64,000 nucleotides of DNA, from assembly GCA_045576735.1 (NCBI GenBank), contig JAZNGZ010000083.1:1-64000 (forward strand). The letters are read 5' to 3'. This DNA comes from RGIG4079 sp045576735 (GTDB taxonomy: Bacteria; Bacteroidota; Bacteroidia; Bacteroidales; Muribaculaceae). The notes under the pieces are model-generated. The model was given only the letters and a program-made list of their open reading frames with translations, was not told the origin of the DNA and made no database searches. A program made the position numbers and the translations under genes. Below, in pieces: positions 38,171 through 46,643 of the stretch. The first letter of the stretch is position 1; each line of letters begins with the position of its first letter.

Positions 38171-38710
38171 ATGATGGATTATCAAGCTATTATTGATAAA
38201 TATTATCCCGCCGGCACTAAGTGCCGCGGGATTTTTATTCTACATAGTCGACAAGTGGCAGATAAGGCTCTTGAGATAGCTCGCAGATGCAATCTCGACA
38301 TACCACATGACATAGTAGAAGCGGCCGCTATGCTCCACGATATAGGCATATTCCTCACCAACGCTACAGATATCGAGTGTCATGGCTCGGAACATTACAT
38401 TTGTCACGGCATATTAGGTGCCGACTTACTACGCCAAGAAGGAGTAGATGAAGCAATAGCACGAGTTGCCGAAAGGCACACCGGTGCCGGGCTTACAATA
38501 GATGACATAGATCGTCAACAACTGCCATTACCCCGGAAAGACTACCTCCCTGAAACGATGCTTGAAAAACTCATATGCTATGCCGATAAATTCTACTCCA
38601 AAAGCGGGAAAATGCAAGAAAAGCCACTCGACAAGGTAAGAGCCTCAATGGCCCGCCACTCCCCCGAAAGCCTCTCCCGCTTCGACGAATTACATAATCT
38701 GTTTAAATAA
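38171..38710 (+). CDS. HD-domain phosphohydrolase family protein
   Basis: A 179-residue soluble protein with the HD metal-binding pattern: H25 (LHSRQVADKAL), H56-D57 in AAMLHDIGIFL, further His at HGSEHYICHGILGADLL (near 70-80) and AERHTGAGL near 105. HD proteins are usually metal-dependent phosphohydrolases acting on nucleotides or similar substrates; the target is not evident. It follows ilvE after 43 bp of AT-rich repeat. Its end is 6 bp from the end of the convergent acyltransferase gene, with no terminator between. Confidence 0.85.
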   Translation: MMDYQAIIDKYYPAGTKCRGIFILHSRQVADKALEIARRCNLDIPHDIVEAAAMLHDIGIFLTNATDIECHGSEHYICHGILGADLLRQEGVDEAIARVAERHTGAGLTIDDIDRQQLPLPRKDYLPETMLEKLICYADKFYSKSGKMQEKPLDKVRASMARHSPESLSRFDELHNLFK

Positions 38711-38716
38711 TCCGTA

Positions 38717-39724
38717 TTATTTACGAGCTTTAGGGATTACAATATTTGCAATTTTTGTAACAAATATTGCAAATATTAAACTCAATACTACAACTACCGT
38801 GTAAATAATTATTGGATATTTAAATCCATATATAAAATCTTTAAACAGGTAATAGCAAATACAAGTATGAATAAACCACATATTCATCGAATATGTCCCC
38901 AAAAATGACAAGCTTTTGTCTATAAAGCTCCATCGAGATATTGATAGGAATAACGCAATAAATGTAACAACGTAGAAGATATGAACTGCACTTGTATCAA
39001 ATATGCATCGAACTACAATCAATAAAATAAGTGCAATTAGTATGTATATATCTTTTGTTAAGTATTTCTGTATTTTTGTCTTCGACTTGCCAAAGAAATC
39101 CATTTTCAATAACATTGCTCCGATAACAAATTCCCACAATAAATGAAAATACAAAAACAAATTATACCTTAACTTATGTGAATACAAATAATCCGCGCCA
39201 AAACGGCTTATGACAAATGATGTGGCAAACAAGCCAAGCAAACAACATAGTACAACCAATAATGGATTATATTTATCCACAATCTGAAACACCCAATATG
39301 ACGATAACACCAACAATGAATATGGCAACAAGAACCACCATTCTCCATTATAAGTTGTATTGAATCCTGTAGCATTATTTATAAATAATCCAAATGAACC
39401 AGGATATACATTAGAGTGAATAAAATATCCAATTAAAACAAATAATAATAATACTATCCAAAAATTAATATATAAATTACGAATTCGAGGCAACTGATTC
39501 TTTACCCCCCTATTCTTATATATATAATACATCCCATATCCTCCCAATAAAAGATAGAAAGTAACTGGGCCTGTTGCTCTTGTCATTATATGTTCCACAG
39601 GAATCCCACCTATTTCAAATAGAGGTTTATATAAACCAATACTCCAATTCGGCAAAAAAAGATGTCCGAATATCATAAACAAAATGGCAATGCCTTTTAA
39701 AATTGTCGAATCTGTTTTAGTCAT
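38717..39724 (-). CDS. Membrane acyltransferase (acyltransferase 3 family)
   Basis: A 335-residue protein with about ten hydrophobic segments. The N terminus (STILKGIAILFMIFGHLF) carries the His found in the O-acetyltransferase (acyltransferase 3) family, and MWFIHTCICYYLF near 290 fits the final membrane helices. Such enzymes acetylate surface sugars. The start is ATG 39724, since the codon at 39733 is TTG. It ends close to HD and begins 13 bp after the LptD stop, so it may be cotranscribed with LptD. Confidence 0.78.
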   Translation of the reverse strand: MTKTDSTILKGIAILFMIFGHLFLPNWSIGLYKPLFEIGGIPVEHIMTRATGPVTFYLLLGGYGMYYIYKNRGVKNQLPRIRNLYINFWIVLLLFVLIGYFIHSNVYPGSFGLFINNATGFNTTYNGEWWFLLPYSLLVLSSYWVFQIVDKYNPLLVVLCCLLGLFATSFVISRFGADYLYSHKLRYNLFLYFHLLWEFVIGAMLLKMDFFGKSKTKIQKYLTKDIYILIALILLIVVRCIFDTSAVHIFYVVTFIALFLSISRWSFIDKSLSFLGTYSMNMWFIHTCICYYLFKDFIYGFKYPIIIYTVVVVLSLIFAIFVTKIANIVIPKARK

Positions 39725-39737
39725 AAGGCACAAACAT

Positions 39738-42464
39738 TTAATACCAGTTCACGCCATTTGAGAGAGATGAGCGTTTTTGATACTTGAGGTCGGATAGCAT
39801 TGATGATTTCACTGAGATGTGGAAGTTATATGACTTATATGGTCCTACAGGCACGAAGCTTGCACGCATTGAGAAACAGTGAAGGTCGCGCGAGATATTA
39901 CAGTTCATATATGCAATTTTGCCTGTATCAAAGTTATAACTTGCGGTAAATCCAAAGTTCCAATTCTTTGTAGGGCGTATATTCCCTGAGAAACTTAGAT
40001 TTTGGGTTATCTTGCTCTTATACTCCAGTTTATTCTTATCAAATTCACCATATCCATAGCTCACCGAATAGTTGACTGTGAGATTCCATGGCACACTCCA
40101 TTTCATATAACCATCTTCATCAGTAGGCAAGTCGCCTTTCTTCTTTGAATAAGGGGATCGACCCGATTGCTCTGATTCACTCTGTTGATCACTTCCATCA
40201 TCAATTTCTGACGAAGCGTTACCCGAAGTCGACGCATCGCCTTTAGACTTACGTTTAAAGGTATCGTTATTGAACGTATAGGAGAATGAAGTACCGGTAC
40301 TTGACAAACGGCCTATACCTTTACCCGCTTTCCAACGAGGAATATTTACACGCACAGGGTTGCCATACTCGTTTAGTTGATAAGTATAAACGTCCCACAC
40401 GGCCGATAGATTTAGGTTAAAATTCTTCACCAATCGAAGATTTAACGAGGTGTTGATATTACTCCAATTCAACGAGTCGGCAGCGAAATTATAACTTTGC
40501 GACACCGTAAAATTCTCTATCAACGACACTTTTTTCTCGCCAATACTATCGTTATTATCTCTCACTTTCATCTCTACGTTGTTAGCTAGAGAGACTGACA
40601 CTGCCCCCGTTTTACCCTGCCCCGGCACTCCAAACAGGCTGTTTGGGAATAATGAATACTTGCGGGTTTGAGTTTTGCCATTAGGGTCGGTATACTGGTA
40701 TGAGCCATAATAGCCAAAGAAACTTGAAGAGAAGTCGGGCGATGCAGTGAATGAGATTGTAGGGGTCAACACGTGACGAATCATCTTCACTTTATTCCCC
40801 AAGAATGGCAATGGCTGATAAAAACCATAAATCTTTGTATCAAGCGACATTGACGCCGAGAAGTCCCATACGTTGTAGAAATTATAAGTGGTATCACACA
40901 CTTCGGCCGCCGCATTTGGATCCCATTGACGACGCACCTTATTGGTATACATGCGGTCGGTAAATGAGATTTGCGGAGTAAAGTTTATATATTTAAACAA
41001 GTTGAAGGTTGCAGAAATGGGAATTGAGTGTTTCATACCATTTCGCCAATCTTTTACAATGTTTTTCTTAAAAAATTCATCTTGCTTTGCGGTCAACGAA
41101 TTTTGGAATTGACCCGAATAAGACAAACGTATCTTTTCATACCATTTTTCCTCTCCTATAGCTTTTTTGCGCTTGAATGGATAGGTTTGCGACATTGAAA
41201 TAGTGACATTAGGGAACGATACCGACAAAGTCGAGTCTTGTGTGCGTTGAGCCACATTGAGGGTTGTCGACAATGACCATTTTGATTGGGGGAATCGATA
41301 AGTCATATTCACCGAGCTACTCTTAGTGTTTTCGGTAAACGCATTACTATAATAGCTATTCAAGTCGTTTCGTGTATAACCACTGGTAGTAAAGTTTACA
41401 CTTGCCGATAGGTTAAGGTTTGGATTAGCCTTAGCATCTTGAGTGTGACTCCAAAGAACCTGAAAGTTAGTTTGGCTCGAATAATCGGGCATGCCCTTAT
41501 CTCCATATATTGATTTAAGATAACTAATATCAAAACTTCCCGAGAATTTATAACGTTTCACATAATTAGAACGGGCCTTCAATCCCCATGAACCCTTTGT
41601 ATATATTTCACCGGTAAGGGCAAGGTCAATATTGTCATTTATCGCAAAATAATACCCCCCATCGCTTAGATAAAATCCTCGTTGGTAATCATCACCGAAT
41701 GTTGGCACTAATATACCCGAAGAATATTTCTTAGAGAAAGGAAAATACCCGAATGGCACTGCTATAGGCAATGGCAAACCGGCCAACACCATATAAGTGG
41801 GACCGGTAACAATATCTTTATTGGGGCGCATCTTCCCTTTTGTTACTTGGAAATAGAAGTGAGGGCAATCATGGTTGTCGCAAGTGGTGTAGCGACCATT
41901 TTTCAGATAGTAAGTATCATCTTCCATTTTCTTTGTTTGTCCTCCGGTGAGATACCCTTCGCCTTGCTCAGTGATTACGTTGGTAATATAACCTTTTTTA
42001 GTTTTAAAGTTATATTTCATCGTCTCGGTTTCGTAAGTGGCGCTACCCTCATCAAATACAGGTTTGCCTATCCACTCTCCAACAGAGTCTTTACGCCCGA
42101 CAGCATATACTAGACTGCTATCCATATCCATGTCGATATGTTCGGCATCTAGCTTTAATCCGCCATATTTTACCGACCCTTTACCATACATGTACACTTG
42201 ATTTTTCCCTGTCATCACGATAGAATCATTAGCCGAAAACTCCACCTGATTGTCAAGGTCGACTTTTACGCGACGTATACGCGATTTTTGCATGGTATCA
42301 ACCGACGATGGTTCTACATCAGAAAACAATTTATCAAGGTTCAATGTGTCGACATATGCCACTGAATCCACATCGGTTTCATCTTCATTTACTGAAGTTT
42401 GAGCACCGACATTGAATGTCAACAGCATTAACAATGATAATATATAATATTGAGCTTTTCTCAA
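39738..42464 (-). CDS. lptD: LPS-assembly outer-membrane protein LptD
   Basis: A 908-residue protein with a signal peptide ending at VGAQ (~22), an OstA/LptA-like jellyroll (~70-200, from VKVDLDNQVEFSAND to YLKNGRYTTCDNHDCPHFYF, with family cysteines) and a large barrel (~230-908). LptD inserts lipopolysaccharide in the outer leaflet. The start appears to be TTG at 42464: it gives n-region MRKAQ before the hydrophobic segment, and a TATCTTTG -7 box lies 30 bp upstream (42501-42494), whereas the next ATG is inside the signal peptide. A low-complexity Ser/Asp/Gly stretch lies near 755-785. Confidence 0.87.
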   Translation of the reverse strand: MRKAQYYILSLLMLLTFNVGAQTSVNEDETDVDSVAYVDTLNLDKLFSDVEPSSVDTMQKSRIRRVKVDLDNQVEFSANDSIVMTGKNQVYMYGKGSVKYGGLKLDAEHIDMDMDSSLVYAVGRKDSVGEWIGKPVFDEGSATYETETMKYNFKTKKGYITNVITEQGEGYLTGGQTKKMEDDTYYLKNGRYTTCDNHDCPHFYFQVTKGKMRPNKDIVTGPTYMVLAGLPLPIAVPFGYFPFSKKYSSGILVPTFGDDYQRGFYLSDGGYYFAINDNIDLALTGEIYTKGSWGLKARSNYVKRYKFSGSFDISYLKSIYGDKGMPDYSSQTNFQVLWSHTQDAKANPNLNLSASVNFTTSGYTRNDLNSYYSNAFTENTKSSSVNMTYRFPQSKWSLSTTLNVAQRTQDSTLSVSFPNVTISMSQTYPFKRKKAIGEEKWYEKIRLSYSGQFQNSLTAKQDEFFKKNIVKDWRNGMKHSIPISATFNLFKYINFTPQISFTDRMYTNKVRRQWDPNAAAEVCDTTYNFYNVWDFSASMSLDTKIYGFYQPLPFLGNKVKMIRHVLTPTISFTASPDFSSSFFGYYGSYQYTDPNGKTQTRKYSLFPNSLFGVPGQGKTGAVSVSLANNVEMKVRDNNDSIGEKKVSLIENFTVSQSYNFAADSLNWSNINTSLNLRLVKNFNLNLSAVWDVYTYQLNEYGNPVRVNIPRWKAGKGIGRLSSTGTSFSYTFNNDTFKRKSKGDASTSGNASSEIDDGSDQQSESEQSGRSPYSKKKGDLPTDEDGYMKWSVPWNLTVNYSVSYGYGEFDKNKLEYKSKITQNLSFSGNIRPTKNWNFGFTASYNFDTGKIAYMNCNISRDLHCFSMRASFVPVGPYKSYNFHISVKSSMLSDLKYQKRSSLSNGVNWY

Positions 42465-42574
42465 GAAAAATTTTTCAAATAAATTTCAAAGTACAAAGAT
42501 AGCAAATCGCGAGCGATTAACCCACATATTTCGCCCTTTTTAACTCGATTATAGAATTATTGATTTGTTTTTTA
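42465..42574. promoter_or_regulatory. lptD upstream region with -7 box
   Basis: 110 bp between lptD and MITE-like copy 1. On the minus strand TATCTTTG (42501-42494) fits the -7 box, 30 bp before the TTG start; no good -33 TTTG is seen. It supports a short leader and the TTG start. Confidence 0.45.
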
Positions 42575-42768
42575 GGGAACTTTTATAAATTACTTTGTGA
42601 AGATTTGTGAATTTTATTTGAGCAGATTTTTGTTTTTATTGAATGAACATAGCGAGCTATACGATTGAAACAAAGGCAAAAAGATGCCAAAGAAAAGCAT
42701 AAAGCACACAAAAGAACGTTCCCCAATAACTAATGTTTAATTAATTCGTGGAATTTATAGGAATTCCC
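42575..42768. repeat. MITE-like element, copy 1 (~194 bp)
   Basis: A 194-bp segment with imperfect terminal inverted repeats (GGGAACTTTTATAAATT at 42575 against the complement of AATTTATAGGAATTCCC ending at 42768; about 14 of 17 match). Copy 2 is at 51486-51681 in the same orientation, roughly 80% identical by eye. Both have a central CATAGCGAGCTAT near-palindrome, and both lie directly downstream of a minus-strand gene. No coding capacity. Confidence 0.75.
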
Positions 42769-42807
42769 TTTATACAAAAAGAATACGACAGTCTCCCCCT
42801 AGCATCA

Positions 42808-44274
42808 TTATTTCGATACGGGTTTCAACGATTTAAAGTCTACAATCAACCCTGAACACGAAGGTCTTTCAACTCGATTATTCTTAATAATACTAACATC
42901 GATTTCCGTTTCATTTTCTTTAGCATTCCTTTGAATGCGAGTTAATAAATCAACAATATTATCGGGAATAATCAATACTGTATTATTTTTGCTAGCATCG
43001 ACTTCGGCGGCAAAATATAGATACACCGGTTTTCTATATGCTTTCCCCTCTTCATCAACAATAGCCTTTTTTACCATACTTAAATTATCCATTCCGCCCG
43101 GCTTATAAAATTCACTAGCCAATAATAGCACCTTCATTTCTCCGCCATGTGCCTCTGCCACTGATTTTAAATTTGTTTCCGAACCATAAAGTATTTTGTC
43201 TACCGAATCTAAATCAGCTATTCCCAGAACATCACGATAACCCTTATATGTACCACTAGCTATTTCAGTTGTATATACATGCCCAACTGTTTTCAGTCCT
43301 AATTTTTTGGTTTGTTTTTGTTCGGCTATTAATTGTGATAATTGTTGTTTTGAAATCGTTGAATCGGGATATTTTTTTGCTAATGAATCACCCATATACA
43401 CAACTAATTCATCGTAACCTATTTTTACTGAAATTATCCTTCCCTTTTCACAAAATTTCTCATAATCATATCCCGATGGCAAAAATACGCTATCATTAGC
43501 TTCTGCTGCAGAAACAGCTATTGGTTTGAAATTAAATGAGGTTGGTGAATCTTTATATAACAAATCCTCTTTTACCAACTGCCAGGAATTACCACTTGGC
43601 ATATTTACATATAATGAATTTTTGGCATATTGAGACAAATCTAGTCCATATTCGCTATTAATTAGATTTTTTGCAGAGCCACCACCGGCAAACAACAATG
43701 TTGTATCTTTAGGCATCAATGAATGAAGGAAAAAACCACCTATCATAACCGCAACAATCACCATTGCTGCAAAAATCTTCCTCATTATAGATATTTGTTT
43801 TTCTTTTTTATTGGCTTCGTCTATGTATTGTTTGATATATTTTTTTGCTTTTGTCTTGAAATCCTTTTGATCAGGAAAATCCACTCCATATTGACCGTCT
43901 CCAAGCAACTCGTTTATTGTCTTATAAATCTCTTTATTCGCATTTTCATCATCATCCTTATTCCCTTTTACAAAAACTTTTATCTTTGATTGTCGTTCTT
44001 CTCCATATTTATCCGCCGCAAGGGTCATTTCGGTTTTGGTAACCTCGCCAAATAGGCCATCAACCACAACAAAAAACACATTAGCAACTCTTTTTATATA
44101 GTTGTCATACTTTTTTTGATTATCGCCCAAGTCGCGATAATCACACATTCTCACGATGATTTTCTTCCCTTTGAGTTTGTTTTCCACATTTAACTCCGAG
44201 GCAATAATCTTCAATATATCGCGATATTCATTGACTGTTTTAGAGCCGGCTACAAATATATCTATATATTTCAT
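42808..44274 (-). CDS. TIR/DUF4062-like cytosolic domain fused by one membrane helix to a PstS-like binding domain
   Basis: A 488-residue protein that I do not recognise as a described architecture. Residues 1-~105 look like a TIR/DUF4062-type domain: IDIFVAGSKT strand, YRDLGDNQKKYDNYI, VFFVVVDGLFGEVTKTEM with a possible catalytic Glu82, then IKVFVKG. About 110-160 is charged and helical. One membrane helix spans ~167-186. Residues ~190-488 resemble a periplasmic binding protein of phosphate-binding type (LLFAGGGSAKNLI at 194, PSGNSW, AAEANDSVFLPSGYDY). The start is ATG 44274 (44280 is TTG). It sits between lptD and tamL with no operon partner. A sensor-effector role is inferred. Confidence 0.55.
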   Translation of the reverse strand: MKYIDIFVAGSKTVNEYRDILKIIASELNVENKLKGKKIIVRMCDYRDLGDNQKKYDNYIKRVANVFFVVVDGLFGEVTKTEMTLAADKYGEERQSKIKVFVKGNKDDDENANKEIYKTINELLGDGQYGVDFPDQKDFKTKAKKYIKQYIDEANKKEKQISIMRKIFAAMVIVAVMIGGFFLHSLMPKDTTLLFAGGGSAKNLINSEYGLDLSQYAKNSLYVNMPSGNSWQLVKEDLLYKDSPTSFNFKPIAVSAAEANDSVFLPSGYDYEKFCEKGRIISVKIGYDELVVYMGDSLAKKYPDSTISKQQLSQLIAEQKQTKKLGLKTVGHVYTTEIASGTYKGYRDVLGIADLDSVDKILYGSETNLKSVAEAHGGEMKVLLLASEFYKPGGMDNLSMVKKAIVDEEGKAYRKPVYLYFAAEVDASKNNTVLIIPDNIVDLLTRIQRNAKENETEIDVSIIKNNRVERPSCSGLIVDFKSLKPVSK

Positions 44275-44332
44275 AATCAATAAAGTTGGTTTATTAGGTT
44301 TGCTTATATTTAATATTTTTTATTTCTTTTTC

Positions 44333-46642
44333 TTAGAAAGGATAACCTATCGCCAAGTGGAATGCCAATGATTTCTTAAACGATTCCATATTAAAATATC
44401 CACTTTTTCCTGTATCATAAGGGGCATGAAGGCCAATTCCCAAATCTCCCCTCACTACCAACATGCCTATATCCACCCTCAATCCTAATCCCGTTCCAAG
44501 TGCCAAATCATTCAAAAATCGAGAGCCTTTCAATCGACCACCGGGACGACGAGGGTCTTCTTCCAGCAACCACACATTACCGGCATCTAAAAACATCGCA
44601 CCTTTAAATATACCATAAATAGGGAAACGATATTCCACATTGGCTTCAAATTTAAACGTACCGGTTTGGTCAAAATAGCCATCAGCCGAGGCATTTGGGT
44701 CTCGATAGCTTCCCGGGCCGATAGAACGAACCGTAAAAGCCCTCACCGAGTTAGCACCACCCACATAAAACTGCTCACTATAAGGCACCTGTGAAGAGTT
44801 TCCATAAGCATGAGCTGCTCCTACTGACGCCCTAGTATACAACCAATGATTACCTTTTAATCGGCAATTAAAAACTAATTGTGTTGACCCTTTAATAAAT
44901 TGAGAAAACGGAGTGTTAAACATTCGTTTCTCTCCATCACTACCAGCCAACTCCCACAAGGCCCAACATAAATTTCCCGCCTCTTGCACACTAAACTGCC
45001 AATTTATGGCATTATTCTTGTCAATTTTACGATCATATGTGTAAGAATAAGCTATCTGAGGCACAAACTGGTCTTGGAAACTTTGCGCAATTGCTTGGTT
45101 TGTATCCATTATAGAATCAAAATCTTCAGTAGTTTTGATTAATTTTGTATATGTCACTTTGCCCAATGTCAATGTATTAGTCGAATATCTATTTACTTGC
45201 CAATCATAGCTCATTGCTGCATTAAATTGTGCCATTCTAAAATAATGCGGACGATTAAGAATCTCGGCATCAAGCGACAAACGAGTCCAATTAAGCGCTC
45301 GTCGGCTTCGAGGGACAAATCCAGGAGCAAGTAATCGCGGGAACGACAATGTTGTATTAATCCCAAATTCATAAGAATTAAACACCGAACTGCGATCTCG
45401 ACCTGTTTGCCATTCATATGCCCCTCTTAAGCTCACATTAAATTGCTCACCACCTCCAAAGAGATTTTTATTTGTTATCCCAATCGACAATCCGGGACCA
45501 AGGTAACTATTCGACTTAGATGTGGCATTAACCTCTACCATTGCCTCAAGCGGAGCATCTTGCGTACACATAATATCAACGTTCAACCTATTGCCAACAT
45601 TAGTCGAATCGGGAGATACTTTTATGTGTATATCTTTAAATATACCTAAACGCGACAAATTGGTCTGAGTGCGATTCATCGTTCTCACTGAAAATACACG
45701 TCCTTCTCTAAAGGTTACACACTCAGGGATTAAATCATGTCGCAACTTCGACGGCATCATTTGCACTATCGTGCCCCTAGAGGTCTTTATTGTGTCGGGG
45801 TCGCCGCCGCCCTCATTTCGATACACATATATTGTCACATCACCCGTGACATATCGTTGGAATGCCTCGGGAGGTGCATCATCCGAAAATGTCATTTTGA
45901 GCAATATCTTTTGTGGAGTGATAGTGCTATCGGCAAGATATGTTATATACTCAGGTTGAAAATAATAAAAACCTCTATTTCGCACTTGATTAGCTATCAC
46001 CGTACGAAGTTCACTCAACGAATCGGTACAATATCGCACCCCTTTATTCAACAATTTTGATTTTATTGTCACCGAGTCGATAATATGGTTAAGATAGGTA
46101 GTGTCGGGCAACAATTCGACCGAGTCAATACGATACACCGGGCCACTTTGCACATCATATGCAATTTTTACCTTCTTTGGGTTTTTACCTTTTATGAGTT
46201 CATAACTCACATTTGCTCCAAAATATCCATTATTTTCAAGTATCTCATTTATCATTTTCACTCGAGCATCGGGACGCACATCCGACAATAACACCGGTTC
46301 TTCAACCAATTTTTCATAAATCCAATGTTTTAACCCGGTCGATGACTCATCCCAATTATTATAGACCCACAAACCTATAGGAAATGGATGTCGCACATAT
46401 GGTGAAATCAAACTATTATTAGGGGTAACATCAACTGCATCTTTCACTTGTGATTTTATATCGGAGTGCATTTTTTCGCCCCCTGACTCCTCTATTTTCA
46501 CACGCTTCACACCTGTATACAATGGATCGTCGACACTAAGTCGCTTAGTAGTTGAGCACGACACTGCGACAATTGCAACAAATACAATTGTCAGCATCTT
46601 GTATAATATGTCGGTCATTCTAGTCATCGTACTAAACACCAT
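44333..46642 (-). CDS. tamL: TamL, lipoprotein TamA/Omp85-family translocase subunit
   Basis: About 769 residues if started at ATG 46642, 1 bp past the tamB stop; ATG 46618 is an alternative that directly leads into the lipoprotein signal (MTDILYKMLTIVFVAIVAVSC). POTRA-like domains span ~45-360 (RIDSVELLPDTTYLNHI, VRTMNRTQTNLSRLGIFKDIHIKV). The Omp85 barrel runs ~390-769 (GPGLSIGITNKNLFGGGEQF, VGGANSVRAFTVRSIGPG) and ends with aromatic Phe. In Bacteroidetes the TamA-like protein is a lipoprotein called TamL and works with TamB in outer-membrane biogenesis. Directly coupled to tamB. Confidence 0.83.
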   Translation of the reverse strand: MVFSTMTRMTDILYKMLTIVFVAIVAVSCSTTKRLSVDDPLYTGVKRVKIEESGGEKMHSDIKSQVKDAVDVTPNNSLISPYVRHPFPIGLWVYNNWDESSTGLKHWIYEKLVEEPVLLSDVRPDARVKMINEILENNGYFGANVSYELIKGKNPKKVKIAYDVQSGPVYRIDSVELLPDTTYLNHIIDSVTIKSKLLNKGVRYCTDSLSELRTVIANQVRNRGFYYFQPEYITYLADSTITPQKILLKMTFSDDAPPEAFQRYVTGDVTIYVYRNEGGGDPDTIKTSRGTIVQMMPSKLRHDLIPECVTFREGRVFSVRTMNRTQTNLSRLGIFKDIHIKVSPDSTNVGNRLNVDIMCTQDAPLEAMVEVNATSKSNSYLGPGLSIGITNKNLFGGGEQFNVSLRGAYEWQTGRDRSSVFNSYEFGINTTLSFPRLLAPGFVPRSRRALNWTRLSLDAEILNRPHYFRMAQFNAAMSYDWQVNRYSTNTLTLGKVTYTKLIKTTEDFDSIMDTNQAIAQSFQDQFVPQIAYSYTYDRKIDKNNAINWQFSVQEAGNLCWALWELAGSDGEKRMFNTPFSQFIKGSTQLVFNCRLKGNHWLYTRASVGAAHAYGNSSQVPYSEQFYVGGANSVRAFTVRSIGPGSYRDPNASADGYFDQTGTFKFEANVEYRFPIYGIFKGAMFLDAGNVWLLEEDPRRPGGRLKGSRFLNDLALGTGLGLRVDIGMLVVRGDLGIGLHAPYDTGKSGYFNMESFKKSLAFHLAIGYPF

Positions 46643-46643
46643 T

